A stretch of 64,000 nt of DNA from Adenophora triphylla var. japonica (Eukaryota; Streptophyta; Magnoliopsida; Asterales; Campanulaceae). Shown in pieces: positions 31,625 to 42,473 of the stretch. The first letter of the stretch is position 1. Each line of letters begins with the position of its first letter. Position numbers and translations under genes: made by a program. Below the pieces are notes generated by a model that saw nothing but the letters and a program-made list of their open reading frames with translations, made no database searches and had not been told where the DNA came from. The stretch covers positions 248,001 through 312,000 of the forward strand of contig JAFEMH010001290.1 of NCBI GenBank assembly GCA_022495995.1. Reading direction: 5' to 3'.

Positions 31625-32943
31625 TGATGGAGAAAAATTCCTCTAGTAATAAAAACCGAGCAAGTGTACTCACTACCGGTGTAGCAGTATGCACGAGCAG
31701 GGGTCGAACCACAGAAACTTGTTGGTAAACAAACGCAGTAAAAGTAATGAATATAGTAACCACAGATTTTTGATTTGAGAGTAATAATCTAATCCTAAAA
31801 CAGAAATAACAGATTAAAACTAAAGAACGCGATTTAAACAGAACGAATTAACTCAGATAAACACGGAGATTCACGGATTGGATTCACAATTACTTTCACC
31901 CTATGCTATTTTTATTGCTGAAAACATTAATCTCAAACTATGATTCATTCACAAAAGTAAGGATTGGGACGGTGTGGTGCCCGGATTGCAACCCTTTTAA
32001 TTATTATCAAGCTGCGTTTTCTGTTACGGCCACACAACAATCAAATAATTAATCAACACAATAGAATGTTAAATCTAAACCCTTTTGATTTCTATTATGG
32101 CCTCAATTAGGTTTAATCTTCAAAACAGTGTTCAATTGTATCAATCCCCAAATTAATGGCAGAATCAATACCCAAATAATTAAAAGATTAATGTTTTGAA
32201 GAACTAGAAAGAGATCAATTGGGAAGAATTAAATCAATAGCATAAAGATCTAGTAATCGCTACAACCAATCCGCAAATCTAAAGAACTTAGCTACGCAAA
32301 GACATAACGAAAACAATACTGATCATAAAATAAAAGAACATCAAAACCTGAGAGATCCGGAATTGATGAGCAATAATTGTCTACGAAAACTCAAAACCTA
32401 GAACAATAATAATATCCAAGATTGTTTTTAAAAACTGCTGTTGAAGTATAAATACTCTAGGGCAAAATACAAGGGAAAAATGTGCGAAAAGTCGAGACTG
32501 CCCATCATAAGTTGCCGAAATCTGGTACTGAAAACGGGACAAGCGCGGCCGCTCTGTGTTGAGCGCGCCCGCGCACTTTGGCAGTAACCCTGGCCTTCAA
32601 AACGACGTCACTTGAGCGCGGCCGCTCTGGGTTGAGCGCGCCCGCGCTTGTTGGCCGAGAATTGGTCTTCAAAATCTTCAATGGAGCGCGGCCGCTCTTA
32701 GGTAGAGCGCGGCCGCTCTGGTGCCTGGAACTGCATCTCGAATTATTTTCCAATTTCCTTGCTCTGCTCCGCTCCAACTTGGTTTCCTTGCCATTTTATT
32801 GACCAAAATCAACACTTAATCATCCTTTTCCCCTGTACTCATAAACACTCAACAACAATATTAAAACAACATAAAACTCGGGATTTTTAGCCTAGAATAG
32901 GTTCGTAAACATGTAAAATGGGTGTGTAAAAACACATCCATCA
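31625..32943 (-). repeat. Athila 3' LTR
   Basis: TGATGGAG...CATCCATCA; 1,319 bp, same length as the 5' LTR. On the minus strand a TATTTATA candidate TATA lies near 32444-32451, downstream of the palindrome cluster at 32542-32718. Confidence 0.95.
32542..32718 (-). promoter_or_regulatory. GAGCGCGGCCGCTC palindrome cluster in the Athila LTR
   Basis: Perfect 14-bp palindromes at 32614-32627, 32684-32697 and 32705-32718, and the 12-bp core at 32542-32553, interleaved with GAGCGCGCCCGCGC variants (32561, 32634). The 5' LTR carries the same set at 43392-43567. The same boxes precede the ORF in env position (36297-36475). Confidence 0.75.
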
Positions 32944-33636
32944 AACACCCACAAACTATCCTTTGCTCGTCCCGAGTAAAACAGAACAAAACTAAGCTAT
33001 CGAACAACCATAAAACTACACTACGAAAACGAAACACAATATTTTTGGGATGTTCTCTTCAAAACGGGAATCATGTCGGCCAGACGGAGGTCTCGAATCC
33101 TTACACAATATAATCACAAACATGCTATCATGAATTATCAACTAACATTACATTAAAGCAAAAACCCACAATTTTCCACCGCGGCATGAATAATGGAGTG
33201 AAGTCTGGTAGATCATTGTCACACTCTAAGATTATTTATGGATTCACTAAATGATGCTCTAACATAATATGTATCAAATACAATCACAAAGGGACACTCA
33301 TATGCATGTTTACACAATTGTCAACCCGGCTACTTGATAACGAAATGAAGATATGACTCTAAGCGTTATGGTGCGAAGGATCGCATGGCTCGGTTCACGG
33401 TTACAAATGAAGGCAAGGACATACAAATCGGGAAGCGAAACTAAGAAGTCTTCTTTTTATGTATACATCCTCACTATGATAATTCACTCCGCTCACCCTT
33501 TTTCTTCCCAATGTGCCAACCCACAAACTAAAGCTTTTGCATACATACACAACATCGGGTTGAGCACATTCCCTTATTTCTGGGGCTTTTTCTAATTTCC
33601 AACTTTTGACACAATGGAGGGGCAAGAATTTTTTCA

Positions 33637-33678
<42 letters not shown>

Positions 33679-33721
33679 CTTTTTCATTTGAAAGAACATA
33701 TATACAAACACATACTCTTTC

Positions 33722-33763
<42 letters not shown>

Positions 33764-34437
33764 CTCTTTTTTTTCTATGCCCCTCTTCATTGTATTTCAC
33801 ACCCCATTTTGCATTTTTGACCCCAAATTGTGCATTTAATTCCACTCACCCAAATTCAACCCCAAATTCCCATTCATTCCCTAGTTCACTTCCCAAAAGG
33901 TAAGACATCCTAAAACTAAGTGAAACGGGTAGGAACATAGGCATCAAACGAAGGCGAATGGTGGTCCAAATTTCCATTCTTTTCTATTAAAGCTCAACAA
34001 GTGTTCTAGCGAAAATTATTATTTACTGGGGTAGAAAGCTGAAGGCACACAAAAGGGTTGAAAGAATAAGCCATAAGTATCAAAATAGCCTAATAACGTG
34101 TTATTGACAATCATGCAAACCATGTTCTAGGGACCCCGAGAATGCACAAGTGATCCCATAAAGGGCACCTAGAGTGACAACAATGATCAATGATAAATGG
34201 AAGTGAGAGGTGGTGCAATCGTGGTTTATTGTTTCAATGTAACCCTAGTTCTCAAATCCAAGATAGCATAATGATCAACACATAACACTCAATCATCATG
34301 GACGCAGGCCAACATATCCCAAAATAAAGAGAAATTTTTTTTTTTTTTTTTAAATTTTTACTAAACTAAAAACAAATAACAACCTAAACTAACATGGTGA
34401 TAAGCAGAATGAAGCACAGATACCCCCCACCCACAAA
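32944..34437 (-). other. Athila 3' non-coding region
   Basis: No credible gene. It contains two long A tracts on the sense strand (T tracts at 33647-33679 and 33729-33763), and the PPT-like string TAGTTTGTGGG next to the LTR (32948-32958) and again at 33520-33530. Frames across the homopolymers are low-complexity artefacts. Confidence 0.6.
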
Positions 34438-34470
34438 CTAAAAGATAGCATTGTCCCCAATGCAATTAAC
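34421..34470 (-). promoter_or_regulatory. Post-ORF block 2 of Athila (hairpin plus PPT-like tract)
   Basis: Sense strand: hairpin GCATTG-GGGA-CAATGC, then TAGTTTGTGGGTGGGGGGTA. It lies at the end of the env-position ORF and matches the block after pol (36871-36917). Confidence 0.55.
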
Positions 34471-34526
34471 TATAAACTCAGGGTAGGGATACCTCAACCG
34501 ATCACTGTGGCGGATAACCCCATTGG

Positions 34527-35816
34527 CTAGAAGAGCCTCCAGGGAACTGCTGCTGCCTTTGCCACGCTCTCCTTGTCCAGGATGAGCCACTGGAAATTGT
34601 TCTTCTTCTTCTTTGATGCTACTGGCGGGTACTGTGGCGGGAACTGTGGCCATGTGTAACCAGTAGGAGGCAACCGACCAAGAATTTGGTCCAACCTACT
34701 ATCGTGCTGGGCCCGCCATACTTGGTTCGCCTCGATCTCACCCCGTACTCTGTCGTCAATAGCTCTCACCCTATCATCATTCGCAGCCTGACTCTGCTCT
34801 AGGGCGGTAAATCTCTGATCAAATCGTAGCTCCATCGCCTCTAACTGATGTGACAGATAGTACAACCCCGCAGTTGGGTCCGCTCTCCAGTCGCCAACCA
34901 TATCATCCTCTTGTTCTTCCTCTTCTTCCTCCTCCTGTTCCTCCTCTTGTTCCTCCTCTTGCTCCGGCTCCACTACATTTACCCCCTTGGGGTGGCTCTT
35001 GTCCCTAATCTTTCTCTCGGTAATTGTAGGCTCCAAGCCTATGTCCCTAGGGATATTTGTGAAATTAACACCCGAGAACCCCATCAAACCCGTGATCATT
35101 AAGGGGTAATTATAGCTATTCTTCGCCATCTGCTGATATGTCCTGTTAATTTCATGGGCAATGATTGACCCGGTGTCAATTTGTTGCCCTGACAGGATGA
35201 CATGCATTAATGCAGCTCTACGCCATCCAACCTCGTGGGGTCGGGAAGATGGGAGCACCCTCTCACAGATAATCCTATGAAGGTACTTCATGTGTGGTGG
35301 AAGAAATTTAGAAGCAATTAACACCCCCTTATGCACAGTTGGGTCAAAGGGAAGACCACCAAATGTTCCGTCAATTAGGTGTAGGTTACCTTTGGGGTTG
35401 TTCATCATTTGTTTTTCAAGTTGCAAGAAGGCACAGGTATTGGCTTGCACATGTCTAGGGAGGTTGTAATATGATATAATTCTCTCCCGGGTATATCCCA
35501 CCTCCCTACCCCGCACATACGAAGTGTTATGTAGCCCTTTTCTAGCGGCTGCATTAGCATAAAATTCACGCACCAACTCGCGATTCCCTCCTTCGGCTGG
35601 GGCAACCAATAAGTTTTGCCAACCATACTCCGCTACAATATTATCTAGCCCCATATCCGTAATGTCTATCCCTTTCTCTACGTTAAAACTTCGTCCGGAA
35701 TAAGCATTAAAAAATTTTAACGCATCAACACCCACAAATCTATTTTCATCAAACAATGGAGGTGGAACCGGGGTTTTCTTTGTAACTCTTTTACGCTTAG
35801 GATTAGAGGTAGACAT
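34527..35816 (-). CDS. Athila ORF in env position, nuclear-looking protein
   Basis: About 429 residues from the ATG at 35816 (MSTSNPKRKRVTKK); an upstream in-frame ATG at 35975 is possible but adds only low-quality sequence. The N-terminus has an NLS-like KRKR. The middle (FDENRFVGVDALKFFNAYSG; RHVQANTCAFLQLEKQMM) resembles the 'putative plant transposon protein' domain of Athila second ORFs. An acidic run (EEEQEEEQEEEEEEEQEDD) and a coiled-coil C-terminus follow. I see no signal peptide or transmembrane segment, so 'envelope' is a positional name only. A shift in an A-rich stretch near 34620 may have replaced a longer C-terminus ending at 34438. Confidence 0.75.
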   Translation of the reverse strand: MSTSNPKRKRVTKKTPVPPPLFDENRFVGVDALKFFNAYSGRSFNVEKGIDITDMGLDNIVAEYGWQNLLVAPAEGGNRELVREFYANAAARKGLHNTSYVRGREVGYTRERIISYYNLPRHVQANTCAFLQLEKQMMNNPKGNLHLIDGTFGGLPFDPTVHKGVLIASKFLPPHMKYLHRIICERVLPSSRPHEVGWRRAALMHVILSGQQIDTGSIIAHEINRTYQQMAKNSYNYPLMITGLMGFSGVNFTNIPRDIGLEPTITERKIRDKSHPKGVNVVEPEQEEEQEEEQEEEEEEEQEDDMVGDWRADPTAGLYYLSHQLEAMELRFDQRFTALEQSQAANDDRVRAIDDRVRGEIEANQVWRAQHDSRLDQILGRLPPTGYTWPQFPPQYPPVASKKKKNNFQWLILDKESVAKAAAVPWRLF

Positions 35817-36174
35817 TGTATTGACACAATTGAGTAGGACAATGCAACAAAATTCAAATATTCTTACCCCTTTAAAGCTCGCCGGAAAACTCGCCGGAGT
35901 ATGCCGGAATTTGTCGCCGGACTTTGGGAAGGAGACCGGAAAATCAACCCCAATTCTTTGCAAACAAGCACCCACTTCAACTCAAGCTTAATCCCACTTG
36001 CTTCAACCGGAAAGCTCTCAAGAACACCCTTCTTCAAAACTTCAAAATTTCTCAATCTCCGCCGGAATTAATGGTTTTTGGATAGATGAATCGGCTAAGG
36101 CTTGAGGATTTATGATGGGTAAGGTAATTTTTGGGGTTAGGAGGGGAGATAATTGGGTTTGGGTGAGGGATTTT

Positions 36175-36475
36175 TAGAGAGAGAGAGAAGAGAACTCGGT
36201 TTTTTTAGAGAGAGGAATGGAGAGGCGGCGGTTTTTTATGAAAGAAGAGGGGCAGCAGATTAGGTTTTATTCAAATTATGCCCGTAATTTCCGTTGGAGC
36301 GCGGCCGCTCTGCCTTAGAAAGCGCCGCGCGGCTGGATAAACCGATCTTTTTTTGATTTTTAATGAGCGCGGCCGCTCTGCCTTGGAGCGCGCCCGCGCA
36401 GCCTGGCCGAGAGTGATGCTCCTTTTTCCCTTAATCAAGCGCGGCCGCTCTGTTTCCGAGCGCGCCCGCGCACGC
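36175..36475 (-). promoter_or_regulatory. Internal promoter region before the Athila extra ORF
   Basis: GAGCGCGGCCGCTC boxes lie at 36297-36310 and 36365-36378, with a third (AAGCGCGGCCGCTC) at 36437-36450 and GAGCGCGCCCGCGC variants between, the same set as in the LTR. AT-rich candidates for a TATA follow at about 36265-36285, then a CT-rich patch (36175-36200 region) typical of plant core promoters, then the ORF at 35816. Confidence 0.6.
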
Positions 36476-36742
36476 TGACAGCGAGATTTCAACAGTTTTC
36501 TTCTCCTTTTTACTGCCTTAAGGTCCACAGCTTCAACCTTGCTCGATTGTGTGCTATCCTGCACATCACCACAAACACACACAAGCATAATATCTATTGA
36601 CAAAACTTTAAAAGTAAATATTTTTGGAGGGTGACAACTATTTACACTCCCCTATAAACCCACAAACTCGGAGAGACCCATAAAGGGTGACACGAAACTT
36701 TTGTTTGACAAAAATATGTCAAACATTTGACCGCACTTTCGC

Positions 36743-36805
36743 TGCCTACGTCCCCATTAATGTGAGCGGACTACCCACATTAATAGGCTCAGGTCACCGT
36801 AGTTC
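36743..36805 (-). promoter_or_regulatory. CTACG/CGTAG RNA element, copy C (Athila, after pol)
   Basis: Sense strand: GAACTACG (CTACG at 36798-36802) with CGTAGGCAGC (CGTAG at 36746-36750). GACCTGAGCC follows the first arm, and the inner hairpin is ATTAATGTG/CACATTAAT. Same framework as Tat copies A and B, in the same post-pol position, in a sister lineage. Confidence 0.7.
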
Positions 36806-36870
36806 GACACGTTCTATACTACGACTCGAAAACGGTAAATAACAGTCTATTTTTTTTTTTTTTTTATGAA

Positions 36871-36917
36871 TACCCCCACCCACAAACTAAGAATTTGCGA
36901 TGTCCTCATTGCATAAA
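36871..36917 (-). promoter_or_regulatory. Post-ORF block 1 of Athila (hairpin plus PPT-like tract)
   Basis: Sense strand: GCAATG-AGGA-CATCGC hairpin, then TTAGTTTGTGGGTGGGGGTA, directly downstream of pol. Compared with block 2 the stem keeps pairing through a G-U type change. Confidence 0.55.
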
Positions 36918-37029
36918 CAGATTCCAACGCGAATTCAAAGCTAACAAGTAGTGGTAAACTGAACATAAAGACGAAAGCGTTAAAAGTTACCTACGGTTGG
37001 GTTGCCTCCCAACTAGCGCCTTTGTTTTA

Positions 37030-38579
37030 AGTCTTTGGCTCGACGTGATGCTCATGATTTCTCATTTAATTTTCGGTGCATCCACCAACACCACCACATC
37101 AATTTCCTCCAAGATAGACACCCCTTCGTGATAGGGCTTGACTCGATGCCCATTCACCTTGAATGTACTTCCGTTTTCAAATCTTTGAGCTCGACCGCTC
37201 CATGTGGAAATACTTTCACCAACTCATAAGGGCCCGACCATTTGGAGCACAATTTGCAGGGACCAAGTCTCAATCGAGAATTGAACAATAAGACCTTCAT
37301 ACCCGGACTTAAGAATTTTGGCTTCAAGTGCGATCATGGTATCTCTTGGTTCTTTCTTTATACAGCTTGGCACTTTGGTAGCTGTCTTGCCTCAACTCCT
37401 CAATCTCATCCAAATCAAGCATCCGTTTCTCACCCGCCTTCGTCAAATCCAAGTTGAGTTCCTTCACAGCCCAATATGCTTTGTGTTCCATCTCAACCGG
37501 AAGGTGACACTCTTTGCCATACACAATTCTGTACGGACTCATCCCAATGGGAGTTTTGTAGCGATCAGATATGCCCATAATGCATCATTGAGCTTCAAAG
37601 CCCAATCTTTTCTGTTTGGCCGGACTGTCTTCTCAAGAACCCCCTTGATTTGGCGGTTGCTCACTTCCACTTGCCCCGATGTTTGGGGATGGTAGGCTGT
37701 GGCTAGCTTGTGAACAACCCCATATTTCTTTAGGACTTGGTTGAAGAGCCTGTTTGTGAAGTGAGTTCCTTGATCACTAATGATTGCACGAGGCACCCGT
37801 GCACACCAAAATATATTCTCACACACAAACTTTGAAACGACATTAGCATCATTAGTCCGAGTGGCAATAGCTTCCACCCATTTAGATACATAGTCAACAG
37901 CAACCAATATATACACAAAACCATGGGACGAGGGGAAAGGGCCCATGAAATCAATGCCCCATACATCAAATATGTCAACAACTAAATTATAATTTTGGGG
38001 CATCTCATCACGCTTACCTATCCCTCCCGTTCTTTGGCATTTATCACACTTTTTGCAAAAGTCTTGCGCATCTTTAAATATGGTGGGCCAATATAAGCCA
38101 CTTTGAAGGATTTTCCTAGCAGTCTTTTGACCACTGAAATGCCCACCACATTGTAAATCATGACAAAAGCGCAAGACACTCAATTGTTCATATTCCGGAA
38201 CACATCTCCTCACCATCTTATCCGGACAAATTTTCCACAAGTAAGGGTTATCCCAAATGTAGTGCTTAACATCAGATTTAAATTTCCTCTTTTGATCATA
38301 AGTAAAGTGAGGAGGAATCATGTCACATGCAAGATAATTAACAAGATCCGCATACCAAGGCTCTTGAACATGTAGAGCAAGTAGTTGTTCATCCGGGAAA
38401 TTTTCATTCACCGGAATCACTCCTTCATTGCTATTCTGAAACGAGAAATCCTCAAGCCTTGATAAGTGATCTGCCACTACATTCTCGGACCCCTTTTTGT
38501 CCCTTATTTCCAAATCAAATTCTTGCAACAAAAGCATCCACCTAAGCAGTCTAGGTTTTGCATCCTTTTTATTCAACAA
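37030..38579 (-). pseudogene. int (pseudo): Athila integrase and end of RNase H
   Basis: The frame begins with the RNase H tail ([12 protein letters not shown]). Next comes the zinc finger ([14 protein letters not shown] with [11 protein letters not shown]) and the catalytic core: Asp in WGIDFMGPF, Asp in [12 protein letters not shown], Glu in [13 protein letters not shown] frameshift near 37560 moves the C-terminal part ([18 protein letters not shown]) to another frame, and the tail continues to about 37030. All catalytic residues are present; only the frame breaks. Confidence 0.88.
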
Positions 38580-39863
38580 ATATTTTAAAGCAAAGCATGA
38601 TCGAATAGATTATTACCTTCGACCCAAGCAAATATGAACGGAACTTCTCAAGTGCAAACACAATGACTAAAAATTCTTTTTCAAGAGTGGTATAATTAAG
38701 CCGTGCATCATTAAGAGTTCTACTTGCATAATGGATTACATGCGGTAATTTATCTATCTTTTGGCCTAAAACAGCCCCAATAGCAAAATCAGATGCATCA
38801 CACATGATCTCAAAAGGGTGAGACCAATCAGGGCTAGAAAGAATGGGAGTGCAAGTAAGTTTTTCTTTTAATAAAGTGAAAGCATCTAGACAGTCTTGGT
38901 CAAAGATGAACTCGGTATCTTTAGCTAGCAAGTTACTTAACGGCTTACAAATTTGTGAAAAATCCTTAATAAATCGCCGATAAAAACCCGCATGGCCTAA
39001 GAAACTTCGAACACCCTTAACTGAGACCGGGGGAGGCAGCTTAGAAATCACATCTATCTTAGCTTTATCGACCTCAATCCCCCTACTAGACACTATGTGG
39101 CCCAAGACAATCCCCTGCCTAACAAGAAAGTGACACTTCTCCCAACTAAGTGTCAAATTGGTCTCACAACATCTCCTCAAGACCATAGTCAAATTATTAA
39201 GACACCCCTCAAAGCTATCTCCAACCACAGAAAAATCATCCATAAACACCTCTACACACTTCTCTATCATATCCGAGAAGATGGAGGTCATGCACCTTTG
39301 AAAAGTAGCGGGTGCATTGCAAAGCCCAAAGGGCATCCTCCTATAGGCAAAAGTACCAAAGGGGCATGTGAAAGTGGTCTTTGATTGGTCCTCGGGTGCA
39401 ATTGTGATTTGATTATATCCCGAGAATCCATCAAGAAAGCGATAATAAGCATGACCCGCCAACCTCTCTAGGATTTGGTCAATGAAAGGCAAAGGAAAGT
39501 GATCCTTTTTGGTGGCGGCATTCAGCTTTCTCAAATCTATACACATCCTATACCCGGTCACCTCTCTAGTGGGCACATCCTCATTTTTATCATTTTTCAC
39601 AACGGAATGCCCGACCTCTTAGGAACCACTTGAACCGGGCTCACCCACTCACTGTCCGCAATTGGGAATATAATTCCCGCATCTAATAATTTCAGGACCT
39701 CTTTCCTTACTGCTTCCTCCATGTGAGGATTCAATCTCCTTTGTCTCTCCCTTGAAGGTTTAGCCCCCTCTACAAGATTAATTTTATGCATACACATTGA
39801 GGGGCTAATACCTTTAATATCCGCCAAAGTCCACCCTATGGCCGATTTGTGCTCACAAAGCAC
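38569..39863 (-). pseudogene. rt (pseudo): Athila reverse transcriptase and RNase H
   Basis: RNA-dependent DNA polymerase, well preserved: YRMCIDLRKLNAATKKDHF, FGLCNAPATFQRCM, and the catalytic FMDD in VEVFMDDFSVVGDSF. RNase H follows with FEIMCDASDFAIGAVLG and YTTLEKEFLVIVFALEKFR. The N-terminal part (39597-39863) is in another frame; a further shift near 38580 separates it from integrase. Thus nearly intact apart from two frameshifts. Confidence 0.9.
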
Positions 39864-40600
39864 AAAGAATTAATTTGGCCTCTTGTTCTAGGGTCAAATC
39901 TCGAGGCAACTATCACAGGTAAAGTCTCGCCCTCCCCTAGAAAAGCATATTTTAAATTAGAGGGGAGGGGTTTTAGTTCAAGAACCGGTGGAACCACAAC
40001 TGATGGCGCATACTTCTCATTGAAGTAGCCTAGGGAGTGAGACGGACCATTAACAGAATAATGTTCCTCGGCCTTATTTTCAATGGCCATAACTTCGAAA
40101 CCCGCATTATCCCTAGTTTTCTCACTGCCATTCAACAACATCTCAAGTTCATCACATGCTCTATCATGCCACAGATACTCATGCACACAATCATCTACTC
40201 TCTCCACAAAGTTACAAGAATTCCCATTGTCCATTGGATTTTTCATAATATCATGCACAGAAATTTCAATAGTTTCGTTGGCCACAGTCATGGAAAGAGT
40301 TCCATTGCCAACATTAATAATAGTGTTTGTCGTCGCCATGAATGGTCGCCCAAGTAGAATTGGGGAATCACGACGACTACACTCACTATTAGGCATCTCA
40401 AGCACAACAAAATCCACAGGTATGATCAATGAGTCCACCGAACCAAAACATCTTCCACAATCCCCAACGGTCTTTTAATAGATCGATCCGCTAGTTGAAG
40501 AGCCATGGATGTAGGTTTCAATTCAGCAAACCCATATCAAGATACATATAATGGGGTAACAAATTAATACTAGCACCTAGGTCCAACATCGCCTTCACCT
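39836..40600 (-). pseudogene. pro (pseudo): Athila protease region
   Basis: Protease C-terminal half is visible: IIPVDFVVLEMP and PILLGRPFMATTNTIINV, the usual 'LGRPFL.T....id' motif. The active-site region upstream (about 40480-40600) is frame-broken but still reads like a protease start. Followed by the protease-RT linker. Confidence 0.75.
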
Positions 40601-42415
40601 TATTCGAGTTCCCCATATTGATAGAAATTATAATACTTCCGGGTCCTTTTGTTTTGGTGGGAGGAGGTGTTGTGCCACTGCACTAGCATTCTCTCCAAGA
40701 AAAGCTTTCTCATCCTTGCCATACTTTGGTTTCTTGGAATTAATTTCTTTGAAAAACTTGGCATAAGCCGGAATATTTTTTATCACATTCAACAAAGGGA
40801 GATTGATGTTCACTTTAGAGAACATGTCCATCAACTCCGACATTTGTTGATCCATTTTATTTCTCATAAATCTTCCAGAAACGGCATACTGTACATATGG
40901 ATTGGGGGCTGGAGAGTCAACTTTAGATTTTTCCCCCAATTCATTAGTACCTTCTTCCTCATTAACAATCTCAACAACAGGAGGGGGAGTAGAAGATGAA
41001 GAAGAAATTACCTCGCTACCTACCTGTTTACCATTCCTGAGTGTGGTAATGGCTTTTGCTTGGTGACCTTGACTCGGGAAGGTCCCCGACTTGTGCCCCC
41101 GCATTGCTTGAACAGCCTTCACCATTTGCCCTATTTGGGTCTCCAATTTTTTCATAAAGCCTTCATGATTCTTTGCCGCCTCGTTGTCGTTCGCCTCTCA
41201 TCTGCTCTACTGCTTCCTCCCAAGGCTCCTTCCTTCTTTCAAATGGTCCTGGTGGAGGTGGAGGATGGAGAGGCTTATTTTGTGGATTCTGATTACCTCC
41301 CCACGAGAAATTAGGATGATTCCTCCACCCTGGATTATAAGTGTTGCCATAGGGCATGTTACGTGGATGCCTTGGGGCCGTCCATACATAGCATTTAATT
41401 GTTCAGATCACAACCAAACCGCACACCACTTGGACACATATTAGTAGCATGAGAATTTAAACCACAGTAAGCACATAAATCATTTAACACATTGGCACTA
41501 GAGGAGGTGCCTTGAGCAAATAACTTGTCAAACTTACTATTTAAAACAAAGAATTTGCTTGGATAAATTATCAGCTTAGTCAAATCCAATACCCCCTTGT
41601 TTTCCCCTAGAACTCTTTTGTTGAGAATTAGCACTCAACATTTCAAATAAGGCCTTAGTCTCCTCAGGGGTCTTGACTCCTATAGAGCCTCCGCCGCATT
41701 ATCCACTACAGACCGAGTGGAATCATTCAAGCCATCATAGAAAGCTTGATTCGAGAGGGTAAAGAAAAATTATGCCGAGGACATTGAATAAGCATCATAT
41801 TAAATCTCTCCCAAGCTTCATGGAAAGGTTCCCCCACATCTTGTGTGAAAGTCATTAATTTCTACGTCTAAAAGTAGACTGCAGATGATGTGGGTAATAC
41901 CTCCCGAGAAAAATATCTTGCATCTCGGTCCATGTGCTTTGATGCTTTGGGATGGAAGCATCATTAACCAAGTTTTCGCCGCCTTTTAGAGTGTAAGGGA
42001 AGCACTTAAGTCTAATCTGAACTTCAGTCACTCCCTCTCTTAATAGAAACTGGGCTACCGTCATAATGTATTCTTTCAAGAAAGTCAAGGCATCCTCGCC
42101 TGGTAGCCCCTGAAAACTAGGTAACATAGCAAAATATTGACCCTTGACCTCTAAATTCTTTGCTGCTTCGGACAGCACTATGCATGAGGTAGAAGTGTCT
42201 ACCCTAGGTCTCAGGTAATCATTCATTGTTTGAGCCGGTGGTTCTGCCATCTCGACTTTTTCTTCCTCTACCTCGGTGGTGGAGGGTTCAGACTCGATGT
42301 CCGAATCTGAAAAGAGAGGATTAAAGAGGGGATCGCCCTCAAATGTTTCCTCAAGTCTATTGATGTTATCGTCCAATGGAACCAATGTAGGCTTCAAAGA
42401 ACGACGACCTTGCAT
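40600..42415 (-). pseudogene. gag (pseudo): Athila gag
   Basis: Capsid polyprotein starting at 42415 (MQGRRSLKPTLVPLDDN). The Athila gag signature is present: MNDYLRP, then EVKGQYFAMLPSFQGLPGED. A CCHC-like knuckle is read near 41430-41480 (CAYCGLNSHATNMCPSG). Frameshifts occur near 41855, 41640, 41390 and 41160, so several pieces are needed to cover the protein. The 5' end lies 35 bp downstream of the PBS. Confidence 0.85.
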
Positions 42416-42450
42416 TCACTACCTAACTTACTTGTTTACTTGCAACAAGT

Positions 42451-42467
42451 TCCCGGCAACGGCGCCA
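42451..42467 (-). promoter_or_regulatory. Primer binding site for tRNA-Asp (Athila)
   Basis: Minus-strand TGGCGCCGTTGCCGGGA, complementary to the 3' end of tRNA-Asp, the known Athila primer. It lies six bases inside the LTR. Confidence 0.85.
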
Positions 42468-42473
42468 AAAACT

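Noticed and set aside
33401..33903. Lysine- and phenylalanine-rich frames on both strands
   Set aside because: Produced by A/T homopolymers in the Athila 3' region.
34527..35816. Calling the Athila extra ORF a viral envelope
   Set aside because: No signal peptide, transmembrane segment or fusion-like region; only its position suggests env.
32542..36450. GCGGCCGC (NotI) sites could be cloning linkers
   Set aside because: Repeated within both 1,319-bp LTRs and internally with degenerate variants; a natural repeat.
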